This document shows, piece by piece, positions 1 through 8,400 of a stretch of 9,905 bases of DNA. The translations under genes were made by a program, and so were the position numbers. The notes below the pieces were generated by a model, which had not been told where the DNA came from, made no database searches, and worked only from the letters and a program-made list of their open reading frames with translations. Source of the DNA: JBAXHO01 sp037138855. GTDB taxonomy: Bacteria > Patescibacteriota > Dojkabacteria > B142 > OLB20. Location: the NCBI GenBank assembly GCA_037138855.1, contig JBAXHO010000062.1:1-9905 (forward strand), written 5' to 3'. Positions within the stretch are counted from its first letter, which is position 1, and every line of letters begins with the position of its first letter.

Positions 1-55
1 CACGTATCACGTATCACGTATCACGTATCACGTATCACGTATCACGTATCACGTA
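1..55. repeat. 7-bp tandem repeat array (CACGTAT)n
   Basis: Seven perfect head-to-tail copies of CACGTAT are followed by a partial eighth copy (CACGTA), after which the pattern stops. The array touches the left edge, so its true length is unknown. There are no spacers between units and no open reading frame, so it is a simple intergenic tandem repeat. Each unit contains the palindromic core ACGT. The function is unknown. Heptamer arrays between genes are something I associate with Patescibacteria genomes, but that is recollection rather than proof. Confidence 0.95.
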
Positions 56-58
56 ATG

Positions 59-80
59 AATTGTAAACGAACAATTACAA
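59..80. repeat. Small inverted repeat (AATTGT / ACAATT)
   Basis: AATTGT at 59-64 pairs with ACAATT at 71-76 around a 6-nt loop. An alternative overlapping pairing is TTGTAA at 61-66 with TTACAA at 75-80. The stems are short and AT-only apart from one G-C pair, so a stable RNA hairpin is unlikely. It could be a small operator-like site or chance in AT-rich DNA. Confidence 0.25.
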
Positions 81-108
81 ATATCAAGGTGTCTAAACAT
101 AATTCTAC

Positions 109-138
109 TATAGGGGAGACATCGATGTCTCCCCTATA
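109..138. repeat. Perfect 30-bp palindrome
   Basis: Positions 109-123 are the exact reverse complement of 124-138, centred on ATCGAT, with no unpaired loop and no mismatch. The stem contains a GC-rich block (GGGGAGAC pairing with GTCTCCCC) that stands out from the AT-rich surroundings. As RNA it would fold from either strand into a strong hairpin with ATCGAT as the loop. It lies about 74 nt past the eno stop on the eno strand, so it could be the eno 3'-end hairpin or a bidirectional terminator shared with a convergent gene to the left. Neither flank has a clear U-run, so a classical intrinsic terminator is not well supported. Cruciform formation or a dimeric protein binding site are alternatives. 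Confidence 0.9.
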
Positions 139-187
139 CATTTTCCAATGAACCAAGCTTTTCCGGATTCCGTTTTCCATTTCTCCC

Positions 188-208
188 TGTCTACCGTCTA
201 CTGTCTAC
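188..208. repeat. Three-copy 7-bp tandem repeat (YGTCTAC)
   Basis: TGTCTAC (188-194), CGTCTAC (195-201) and TGTCTAC (202-208) lie head to tail, differing only at the first base. On the eno strand they read as three GTAGAC-containing units that begin directly after the tandem stop codons of eno. This is a second heptamer family in the same intergenic region as the CACGTAT array, with the same unit length and a different sequence. The role is unknown. Confidence 0.8.
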
Positions 209-211
209 TCA

Positions 212-1492
212 TCAAAAAGGCCACTTCTGGTATGCAGTATTCCCGGCGAGCATTCTCTCGATTCTCATTAATTGATTATACTTGGCGACGCGCTCACTAC
301 GAGCAGGTGCACCAGTTTTGATTTGACCTGTACCCATGGCCACCACAAAATCAGCTATAAAAGCATCTTCAGTTTCAGCACTACGATGAGAAACAATAGC
401 AGTCATCCCAGCAGCTTTGGCCATTTTAATAGCTTCTACAGTTTCTGTAATTGTGCCAATTTGATTTAATTTGATCAAAATCGAATTACAGGTTTTATCA
501 TCGATCCCTTGTTGCAATCTTTTGATATTAGTCACAAAAAGATCATCACCCATAACTTGTATCTTTCCTGCAGTTTTATCATAAAGTGATTTAAATCCGG
601 TCCAGTCATCCTGATCAAACACATCCTCCATAGAAATAATTGGATATTTTTTTAGGAGTTCTAAATAGAAATTAACTAATTCTTCGGAAGTCATATCCAC
701 GCCCTCTTTTTTTAAATGATATTTACCTTCACTATAAAATTCAGAAGCAGCGCCATCAATTCCTAAAGAGAAATCTTTACCCGGAATATAGCCAGCTTCA
801 GTAATCGCTTCCATAAGAATTTGAAATGGCTCTTCATTGGATTTAAATTGTGGGGCATAACCACCTTCATCACCTACAGCTACACTATAACCTTTGGATT
901 TTAAAATTTTGGCTAATACCTGATACACTTCAGCACCTTTTCGAATGGCATCAGTGGTACTTTCTGCTCCAATTGGAAAAATCATATATTCCTGAATATC
1001 ACTTGCCCAGTTACCATGTTTTCCACCATTTAACACATTCATCATGGTGATTGGCATATTATATTTTCCGTCAAAATCAGGATTAAATTTAGTCAAATAG
1101 GCAAATAATTCTTTTTTTTCGGATTTTGCTGCTGCTCTTGCAGTAGCCATCGAAACAGAAAGAATGGCATTAGCACCAAGATTACTTTTATTTTCCGTAC
1201 CATCAAGGTCAATCATTTTTTGATCAAGTGCTACTTGTTCACTGGCATCCATGCCTTTCACTGCTTCCAAAATTGTTGTATTGACATTTTCCACTGCCTT
1301 TAAAACACCTTTACCGCCAAATCTTTTAAGATCACCATCGCGTAATTCTACTGCTTCATATTTTCCAGTAGAAGCTCCTGATGGCACTGCTGCCCAGCCA
1401 ATACTGCCATCCTCTAAAGTAACGTTGGCTTCAAGGGTAGGATTACCCCGACTATCCAAAATTTCTTGTGCTACAATTGTAGTGATTTTCAT
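212..1492 (-). CDS. eno: Enolase (phosphopyruvate hydratase)
   Basis: Cytosolic glycolytic enzyme that interconverts 2-phosphoglycerate and phosphoenolpyruvate using Mg2+. The 426 residues match the usual bacterial length and the family landmarks are all present. They are the mobile loop SGAST (38-42), His159, Glu168 in the DIQE motif, the general acid Glu209 in VGDEGG, the metal ligands Asp246, Glu289 and Asp316, the catalytic base Lys341 in LIKLNQIGT, the substrate-binding HRS at 369-371, and Lys392. Two family motifs are slightly unusual: SHRSAETED has Ala where Gly is normal, and the segment after Glu289 reads DVFDQDDW. The ATG start at 1490-1492 gives the canonical N-terminus (ITTIVAQEILDSRGNP). 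No Shine-Dalgarno sequence precedes it. The gene ends with two consecutive in-frame TGA codons (212-214 and 209-211), so TGA is a stop in this genome. It stands alone, divergent from the nitroreductase-family gene. Confidence 0.98.
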   Translation of the reverse strand: MKITTIVAQEILDSRGNPTLEANVTLEDGSIGWAAVPSGASTGKYEAVELRDGDLKRFGGKGVLKAVENVNTTILEAVKGMDASEQVALDQKMIDLDGTENKSNLGANAILSVSMATARAAAKSEKKELFAYLTKFNPDFDGKYNMPITMMNVLNGGKHGNWASDIQEYMIFPIGAESTTDAIRKGAEVYQVLAKILKSKGYSVAVGDEGGYAPQFKSNEEPFQILMEAITEAGYIPGKDFSLGIDGAASEFYSEGKYHLKKEGVDMTSEELVNFYLELLKKYPIISMEDVFDQDDWTGFKSLYDKTAGKIQVMGDDLFVTNIKRLQQGIDDKTCNSILIKLNQIGTITETVEAIKMAKAAGMTAIVSHRSAETEDAFIADFVVAMGTGQIKTGAPARSERVAKYNQLMRIERMLAGNTAYQKWPF

Positions 1493-1571
1493 ATAAAAAA
1501 ATTAAAAAATTATCTTTAATCTTAACAAAATTTGACGATATAATAAAATAAATAATTATTAAACAATATAT
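1493..1571. promoter_or_regulatory. Divergent AT-rich promoter spacer between eno and the nitroreductase gene
   Basis: This 79-bp spacer must hold start signals for both divergent genes. On the plus strand a perfect TATAAT lies at 1539-1544, which would start transcription about 20 nt ahead of the ATG at 1572; no good -35 box sits at the usual distance. On the minus strand TTGTTT (1566-1561) and TTATAT (1543-1538) are 17 nt apart and could serve eno. The DNA is so AT-rich that chance matches are expected. No Shine-Dalgarno motif is visible ahead of either start codon. Confidence 0.35.
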
Positions 1572-2168
1572 ATGACTCTTCCAGAACAAATCACTCAACT
1601 GAGAAAACCAAAAACAAAGCATAAATTGATTTCTGCAATTACAAAAAGATTTAGTCCTCGAGTTTTTAACTCGAAAACTATTTCTAATCATGACCTGATA
1701 ACCATTTTTGAAGCGGCCAGACTAGCTCCCTCCGGCAGAAATCACCAACCCTGGCAATATCTCTGGATGCGTAAAGGAACCAAAAGCTATGATAAACTCT
1801 TTACTTGTATTCCAGAACGAAATTATTGGGCACAGTCAGCTCCACTAATGATTATCGCTGCTTATAATCCAGCAGAACCAATTGATGGAATAAATAAATG
1901 GGCATAATATGATTTAGGACAAGCTACAATTTCTCTCATCTTGCAAGCACAAGAACTTGGTTATGCCAGCCGCCAAATTGGCAGCTTTGATGCTCTAAAG
2001 GTAAAAGCAATATTTTCCGAACTAAAATCAGAATTTATTCCTTTTGTACTAATTGCTATGGGTAAAATGGGGACAGAAACTGATTATGCTAACACTACTG
2101 CTGACATTCTTGAAAAAGAAATGCTACCCTGGGAACGTAAAGAAAACATTACAACTGAACTTAAATAA
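1572..2168 (+). pseudogene. Nitroreductase-family protein, interrupted by one in-frame TAA
   Basis: Read through, this is a 198-codon flavoprotein of the nitroreductase superfamily, whose members are FMN-dependent NAD(P)H oxidoreductases that usually act as dimers; the substrate cannot be inferred. The N-terminal half has the FMN-binding pattern KRFSPRVF (25-32) and PSGRNHQPW (53-61). The C-terminal half has the family signature YDLGQATISLILQAQELG (113-130) followed by RQIGSFD. The single defect is codon 112, a TAA at 1905-1907, between NKWA and YDLGQA. Relatives carry a variable residue there (for example the xxWALYDxGQA pattern), so this looks like one base substitution rather than an indel, because the frame is identical on both sides. 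The 111-residue product would lack much of the flavin pocket and dimer interface. The downstream segment has only a TTG at 1941 as a possible internal start, with no ribosome binding site. A sequencing error or strain variant is possible. The ATG at 1572 fits the family N-terminus. Confidence 0.85.
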
Positions 2169-2272
2169 ATATTTTCAATTACATCTGGTTTCAAATATTT
2201 ATTTTCAAATCATTTTTCAGCGTTTTCTTTAATCTATGTTTTTTCCGATAAATTACAAAGTATGGCTTAGAG
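2169..2272. other. Gene-free convergent spacer
   Basis: About 100 bp of T-rich sequence separate the end of the nitroreductase-family gene from the end of the leftward four-gene cluster. Transcription converges here, so terminators are expected. I see no convincing GC-rich hairpin, only T-runs on the plus strand (for example near 2210-2245) and loose repeats of TTTCAA. No small ORF is worth reporting. Confidence 0.5.
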
Positions 2273-3088
2273 CTAAAATTTGCTACCGTCAATTTTTGGA
2301 TCAAAATTTAAATAGCTTTTATTCACCATTTCTTCACCTTCTATCGCGAAATTAAATTTTTTAAAAGTTTGCTCGCCATTTTCAAAAGTGACTAACACAA
2401 TAAAAGATATTTCTCCAGTGATCGACTCCTGCTCTATCTTGGCATATTGCAAATATTTTGAAGAGTCAATTTTCCCATCACTCTTGATAATTGATTCTTC
2501 ATCATAATTGCCTATCTGATACACAATTACTAAAAATTCTATTGAATCCCCTTTTCTTGCAAAATCGTCACGGTATGGTGTAGAAGCACCGTCTACTACT
2601 TCATATTCAATTTTATCAGTTACAGAAACTACTTTCTCAAAGTCAAAATCATCTGCTTGCATACTGGTATTAAAATATGGATCAACATTATTTTCTAAAG
2701 TGTTCACATGATGTGGTTTGACTACCTTATATTTTGCTCCTTTTGGATAATTACTTAACGTAATATTAATAACTTCAAATTTATTTATTTGAGTATCAAT
2801 ATCATCAACTACTTGCAAATTTAATCTTGGAATTAAATAATAATAAATTTCATTATCCCGTTTTGTTACCTTACTAGTCATACCACTTAGATATGCTTGT
2901 GTTACAACAAATCTTTGTTTTGTCGCTGTATTGTCCGGATCTTTTTTAGAATTTGTTATTGTTGGCTTAAAAGTCAAAGATATCAAAAATATTATAACTG
3001 CACCAACCAATAGTGCAACAATTAGTTTCGTAATCTTATTCCGAAAAAATTTATACTGAACTATTGAAGAAAATTCTTTTTGCAACAT
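2273..3088 (-). CDS. Single-pass membrane protein with large extracytoplasmic domain, family unknown
   Basis: I do not recognise a family for these 271 residues. The N-terminus has a short cytoplasmic segment rich in basic residues (QYKFFRNKITK), then one strongly hydrophobic helix at about 21-40, then about 230 polar residues with alternating beta-strand character. This predicts an inside-N, outside-C anchored protein. The soluble part contains no cysteine and no enzyme motif that I can see; it may be two beta-rich subdomains (about 55-170 and 175-271). The start lies 13 nt after the permease stop in the same direction, and it is the last gene of the cluster, so it is probably co-transcribed and may be a partner of the ABC transporter. 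It fills the position an accessory or adaptor subunit would, but it does not show the coiled-coil and lipoyl layout of MacA-type adaptors. No Shine-Dalgarno motif precedes the ATG. Confidence 0.85.
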   Translation of the reverse strand: MLQKEFSSIVQYKFFRNKITKLIVALLVGAVIIFLISLTFKPTITNSKKDPDNTATKQRFVVTQAYLSGMTSKVTKRDNEIYYYLIPRLNLQVVDDIDTQINKFEVINITLSNYPKGAKYKVVKPHHVNTLENNVDPYFNTSMQADDFDFEKVVSVTDKIEYEVVDGASTPYRDDFARKGDSIEFLVIVYQIGNYDEESIIKSDGKIDSSKYLQYAKIEQESITGEISFIVLVTFENGEQTFKKFNFAIEGEEMVNKSYLNFDPKIDGSKF

Positions 3089-3101
3089 TATTCGATAAAT
3101 T

Positions 3102-4679
3102 TTATTCGTATCTCAAAGCATTTAGTGCGGAAATTGTGGAAGCTCTTTTGGCAGGATATAAGCCAGTTAATACACCTACTAAAAAGGATAATATTAAAAT
3201 GATCATTGAAAAGAAAAATGGAATCTCAATGATATGTAACCAGGAAGCTCCATTGCGAATAGCTATCAAAGATAAGATGGTTTCTAGTAATTTACCTGAA
3301 ATAAAACCCATACCAATACCTAAGACTCCTCCCAAAGAAGCCATCAACATTGATTCTGCAAGAAACGAGTCCCTAATCTCATTAGAACGCATTCCCATAG
3401 CCTTTAATAACCCGATTTCTCTTGTCCTTTCCAATAACGATACCGTCAAAGTATTAAACATACCTAAAGAAGCTACAAATAAAGCAATAGTACCAAATAA
3501 TGCTAAAAATGTTCTAGCTGTAGCAAATAAATTATTAATATCAGCGATAGTATCGACCACAGAATTTGAAATAAAACCCTGCGCTTCCACTAAGTCTCTT
3601 ACCCCTCTTAAACTTTCCTCAGATCGTGCAATTATTTTCGTCTGTGAATAATTGTTGATACCAAGTGATTTTAAGTGGATAAACGGAACATAAAATATCG
3701 GCGTTGCATCATCAGGTGTCACACCAATAATCTTATAATCTATAGGTAATGATTCTATCCTAGTTTGATTCTGATCGAATAATTTTCCTGAAACTAAAAA
3801 AGCAACGGAAAAAGTAGTACCTAAAGCTTCGTTATCAGTAATATTCAATATCTTTAAAAAAGCTTTATTCACCACTGCTTCTCGATCCTGAATTTCAGCA
3901 GGTAAAGTTACCTTCGAAATTTGGTATTGATCAACTGAATTACTCTCCCCTGTCACTTCCACCCAGTCTCCTACTAATATCTCATCCTTAGTATTGGACT
4001 GAGTAGTATCTTCGAGTTGTTTACTTGTGATCACTTCAAATGTTGTATTAATTTCATTGCTCTCAAAGGCTTTACCAATGATAGGAGATATCGCAGATTG
4101 TTCGAGATATTGTTCTGTAACACCATAGACTGCCATATCTGTGGAGGAATTTTTATAGCTAACCTTACCCACGACTGCGATTTGAGGTAAAACCATTTCT
4201 ACATTTGGAAAATTTTTAAATATACTAAGCATATCGTCGTTAATAACCAGATTACTTTTAGGTGCAGCAATCACTTCAGTTTGCCGCCTTTCCTCAAACC
4301 TGGCCACCTTCGAAACAACTAATGACTGCACACCAAACCCAATAGACACTAAAAACACAATCGCACCGATTCCGATAGCCATACCCCCGACTGTTACTAA
4401 AGTCCTGGAACGTTTTGACTTCATATTGGCCATGGCCAGTTCAATTAGCTCAATTCTGGAAATAGTATCATCCGGAGCTCCATCGATCTTAATCAAGAAC
4501 AATGTGAATGCGTTTTCTGATTTTTTTAAAAAATGAATTTTTTTAGCTAAAGCAGAAATTACTTTAAGACAGATATAAGCCCAGATAAGAAAAATATAGA
4601 TAAATATTCCAAATGTGCCTCTCACTGTAGAAAATACGAAACTGATTAATATCAAAGGTAATGAGATTATCTTATGCAT
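3102..4679 (-). CDS. ABC transporter permease, FtsX/MacB type, with N-terminal hydrophobic extension
   Basis: The 525 residues have the MacB/LolC/FtsX layout. A first transmembrane helix (about 94-118) follows the typical KSKRSRTLVTVGGMAIGIG entry. A large extracytoplasmic domain (about 119-385) corresponds to MacB_PCD. Three C-terminal helices lie at about 388-413, 437-466 and 487-508. The FtsX-domain signatures SLLERTREIGLLKAMGM (414-430) and LYPAKRAS plus the terminal ALRYE are clear. There is no fused ATPase; that is the neighbouring gene, whose stop this gene overlaps by 8 nt, suggesting translational coupling. Residues 1-90 precede the canonical permease start and include one or two further hydrophobic segments (about 5-18 and 22-46), which is unusual for the family. 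In this superfamily such proteins usually transmit ATP-driven conformational change across the membrane (lipoprotein release, peptide or drug efflux, hydrolase control) rather than forming a simple channel. The substrate is unknown. Confidence 0.93.
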   Translation of the reverse strand: MHKIISLPLILISFVFSTVRGTFGIFIYIFLIWAYICLKVISALAKKIHFLKKSENAFTLFLIKIDGAPDDTISRIELIELAMANMKSKRSRTLVTVGGMAIGIGAIVFLVSIGFGVQSLVVSKVARFEERRQTEVIAAPKSNLVINDDMLSIFKNFPNVEMVLPQIAVVGKVSYKNSSTDMAVYGVTEQYLEQSAISPIIGKAFESNEINTTFEVITSKQLEDTTQSNTKDEILVGDWVEVTGESNSVDQYQISKVTLPAEIQDREAVVNKAFLKILNITDNEALGTTFSVAFLVSGKLFDQNQTRIESLPIDYKIIGVTPDDATPIFYVPFIHLKSLGINNYSQTKIIARSEESLRGVRDLVEAQGFISNSVVDTIADINNLFATARTFLALFGTIALFVASLGMFNTLTVSLLERTREIGLLKAMGMRSNEIRDSFLAESMLMASLGGVLGIGMGFISGKLLETILSLIAIRNGASWLHIIEIPFFFSMIILILSFLVGVLTGLYPAKRASTISALNALRYE

Positions 4680-5418
4680 GTTTTTTAATATGAAGTGAAA
4701 TATCTTGTATTTCTAGTTTATTGATTTGAGGAGAATATATTTTTGTAACCTGTCCATCGAATAAATTAATAGCCTTATCAGCTAATTTTAAATAATCCAG
4801 GTCATGAGTTACCATCAATATTGTTTTTTGATGAAGGGTACTTAATTTCTTAAGCAATTTCATCAGATTCGATCCTGATTCAAAATCAAGATTACCAGTA
4901 GGTTCGTCAGCAATAATGATTTGAGGGTCAGAAATCAAAGCTCTCACTAATGACACTTTTTGTTGTTGACCACTAGAGAGTTCCGCAGGGTTATAATGAG
5001 CCCAATCAAGCATCTGAACTGATTCCAATAAACGGGTTGCTCTCTCCAATCTTTCAGTACGAGAAACACCTAATAAAGTTAAAGGGAATGCAACATTTTC
5101 TATCACATTTATCGCCTTGATCCAATTAGATTGCTGATACACAGTACCAATATGCTCTTTTCTAAAAATTGCTAATTTATCTTCAGAATAATTATCATAA
5201 ATATTTTTTCCAAGAACAGTTACAGTACCAGAATTTGGCTTTTCTAAACCTAAAATAGTGTGTAGCAGGGTTGATTTTCCACAACCTGAAGGTCCATAAA
5301 TAACAGCAAATTCATAAGAATTTATTTCAAAACTAATATGCTTCAAAATCTGGACACTGCCACCTAAGACCTTAAAGGACTTATTTAAAGCTTCCACCTT
5401 GATGGCAATATTATTCAT
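4672..5418 (-). CDS. ABC transporter ATP-binding protein, LolD/MacB subfamily
   Basis: Cytoplasmic ATPase subunit that should power the permease encoded directly downstream. The 248 residues carry every nucleotide-binding motif in order: Walker A GPSGCGKST (42-50), Q-loop YQQSNWI (94-100), signature LSSGQQQKVSLVRA (147-160, with Ser in place of the second-position Gly), Walker B and D-loop IIIADEPTGNLD (167-178), and H-loop His205 in MVTHD. The DEPTGNLD form is typical of the LolD/MacB/FtsE group. The last 8 nt, including the stop, overlap the permease ORF. The start is 31 nt after the stop of the giant surface-protein gene, with no terminator between, so the same transcript probably carries both. 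The ATG choice gives the standard N-terminus one strand before the first beta-sheet. No Shine-Dalgarno motif precedes it. Confidence 0.96.
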   Translation of the reverse strand: MNNIAIKVEALNKSFKVLGGSVQILKHISFEINSYEFAVIYGPSGCGKSTLLHTILGLEKPNSGTVTVLGKNIYDNYSEDKLAIFRKEHIGTVYQQSNWIKAINVIENVAFPLTLLGVSRTERLERATRLLESVQMLDWAHYNPAELSSGQQQKVSLVRALISDPQIIIADEPTGNLDFESGSNLMKLLKKLSTLHQKTILMVTHDLDYLKLADKAINLFDGQVTKIYSPQINKLEIQDISLHIKKHA

Positions 5419-5449
5419 ATTATAAATATTATTTAAAAGTCAATGCGAA

Positions 5450-8400
5450 CTATTTAGTTAAAAAACCAAAACTTTCTCTGAGAATTGTGATAACCATATC
5501 AAAGGCATTATCAGTTGCCTTTGGTGTAATGGTCAAAGTATCAATCGATTTACTAACATTTCCTGCAGCATCTTTGGAGATTGATCTTACATGATAAACC
5601 TTGGAAGGAGTAAGTCCTGAAACTATAACGACATGATTATATGATAAATCTGTATCTTCTTGTGTCAATTGATTATACGTAATACCTGATCCTTCACCAA
5701 ATTCTACCTGACTGGTAGAAGGCTCATCAGTAGTCCAACTTACGATCAATTGAGAAGAAGTATTTGGAGATACTCCACTCATTTGAGTAGTATTGGAACC
5801 TTCGATTGTCATTGCTGAAATATATGGCGCTCGACTATCAGTAGCAGTTATGATTCTAATTGGATCAGACACAGCTTCATTCCCAATAATATCCTTGCCA
5901 CTAACTCTTATCACATAAGCCATTTGAGGAAATAAACCTTTGATCAAAATCTTATGCTCCCCCTTAACCAATTTCAATTCTACAATATCCCTGGCTAGCT
6001 CCTCATTGGCTTCAGGATAAAATGTCACAACAGAAGTCACTAATGTATTGGACTGCCAGGTCACAAGCAAAGTAGATTGAGCTGTATTGATTACCTGCTG
6101 AACTACAATTTCACTGACTCGAGGTCTTGGTAAAGTAGTAAAATCCAAAATAGTACCCTCATATTCTTTGTTTTCCTCATCAAAGGTATTAATCTTATAA
6201 TAATATTTTGTGCCGTCATTTAACTGATTTAATTCAATCGTATAAGCAGTTTCCAATTTTGAAGTACCAATATCTTTGATACCTCCAAAACTTGTGGAAG
6301 TACCATAGTAGATCCTGGCTTTATTTGCGTTGATTGTTGTAAAATTCACCATAACACTACTTATTCCTAGATTACTGAGTCTTACATCTTTCACTTGTGG
6401 TGGTGGTGCAGTAGTAAATGATTGTTCTTCACTAATTCCGGTATTACCATCTTCATCTGTCCATTTAGCTGTGAAATAATATGTCGTTCCCGGAGTAAGA
6501 TTGGATAGTTGGATCTTATGTTCTGTCACATGTGAGGATTTATAAGTCTCAGAGTCAAAATAATTACTGGGTGCTAATCCAAAAGCCACTTTACTGTCAC
6601 CAGTTCGATTTGTAGTCCAGGTAATCAGCGCTGTCGTAGTGGTAATAGATGAACTTGCAGGACCAGACGTTAATGTCGGAGGTGTAGTATAAGATCCTTT
6701 GGGAATAATACTGACAGCATTTGTATATGAAGGTGTTGCAATTGATTGATCAGAAGTATCAGTAGTGGATACTCGCCAATAATATCTTTTTGATTCACCC
6801 ACCACATCAATATAAGCCAAGCCAGTTGTGCTATCAATCTCTGACCAATCAGTAGAATTCTCAGATCTCTCAATATGATAAGTTAGATCACCGGTCCCCC
6901 GATAATCTGGAAGATCCCATACTAAAGCGACCCGCCAAATAGAAGCATCCTTAATTGAACTATCTGAAACAGTAAGATTATTTACAGGATCTGGTAAATC
7001 AGAATTGAGAAAAAATGTAGCAGTAATAAAATTTGTAGGTGAATAATTATCTAATGTATCAACTGCAATGACATGAATAGTATTGGCCCCCCTACGAAGC
7101 CCAGCAAAATTTGCTTCAGGAACATTGGTATCATTTGTTGGTCTGTAAGTGGCAGAATTAGAAATAATAGTTGCATATGATGCAGGCGGAACTGTATTGA
7201 GCATATAATAGTAACTTTTTATCGCATTACCATCAGAAGGAATAGCAGCATTCCATTCAAATGCAAATCTATTGATATTATTTTGTGTAGGAACTACACG
7301 TACTTCTTCACCCTGTGCAAACTTTGGAGCTTCGCCACCGTAATTGATATATGCTGTTCGTAACTCTGAAAAATTTCCAGCTCGATCAATTGTCCTGAAG
7401 TAAATAATATTTTGACCTATTTGCACCAGATTTTGCACAGCTTCTGGAAAGTAAACTGGTTGCGATTTGGTCATCAAAGAATAACTTAAGCTTGTATGAT
7501 CATCTACCACATCTCCGATCCAGTCCTCAATATTTTTAGAATTTAACGAGTATTGGAATCCTAATAGTCCTGAATGTTCATCGCTACCATTTTGTCCAGC
7601 AACTATCGGCCAGTTGAAATACATCTCTGCAGTACTGGAGAAAGTACCACTTGCAGCAGAGATGGCTGTGACATTCTGTGGCAGCGTATTATCAAAATAA
7701 AGTGGAACAACATTGCTATCATCTGGACCTTCAAAGACGTTATTAGAAATATCAATAGTTTTGATTTTAAAGAAATATCGATCCATACTGGAAGTAAGCC
7801 AATCTGAACCTCGATACGAAGGATTAGCAAAATCAATTTCAGTAGTATCAGTAATGAATTGACAATCCGAACCGGTAGTACTAATTGGAGAAGTTCCCAG
7901 AATACCTTTTTCAGTAGCTGGGTTGCCATCTGACTTAGGCCCTAAATATAAACAGTAGCCCTTCACACCTTGCAAATCAGTACCTTCCTGCCAACTAAAG
8001 AACAAATCATTCCGATTAAACCAAAGTGGCGGATCATCATAATTATATTGATTGATGGCATCCTTATATGGCTTCATAAAAGCATATGTTGCATTTGATG
8101 GCTTGGAAAGATCAATCCGAAATGAAGGAGTACCTGGTGCGACACTCCATCCTGATTCTCCTTCTTTATCATCAATAGTCTGCACTTTCCAATAGTAATT
8201 ACCTTCTGCCAATTGCATATCTTCATTGCCTGTGTGATATACTCCAGTTCCTGTTGTCTGTCCTATGCTATAAAGTCTGGTCCCTTGTGCTGCAAATTCT
8301 GAAGAGTAATCAAGAATTAAAGTATTAAAAGTATTATCTGCTGCCAGTTGAATTCTGTATTGAACAGAATCAGTGTTATTTGGATCAGATAATACAAATC

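Noticed and set aside
1..55. Possible CRISPR array
   Set aside because: The units are 7 bp and contiguous with no spacers, so this is a simple tandem repeat.
1905..1907. Programmed stop-codon recoding in the nitroreductase gene
   Set aside because: TAA is used as a normal stop by neighbouring genes (ATPase, permease), and no recoding element is visible. A simple nonsense mutation or sequence error is more likely.
1941..2168. Independent small gene starting at TTG 1941
   Set aside because: It is the in-frame C-terminal part of the nitroreductase-family gene, starts in the middle of a conserved helix and has no ribosome binding site.
3064..3651. A 195-codon open frame on the plus strand
   Set aside because: It lies antisense to the strongly supported permease gene and its translation resembles no protein family; it is a shadow frame.
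5419..5443. TTGACT and TATAAT ahead of the ATPase gene as a promoter
   Set aside because: The boxes are only 13 nt apart and the -10 box directly abuts the start codon, so transcription would begin inside the gene. Read-through from the surface-protein gene is more likely.
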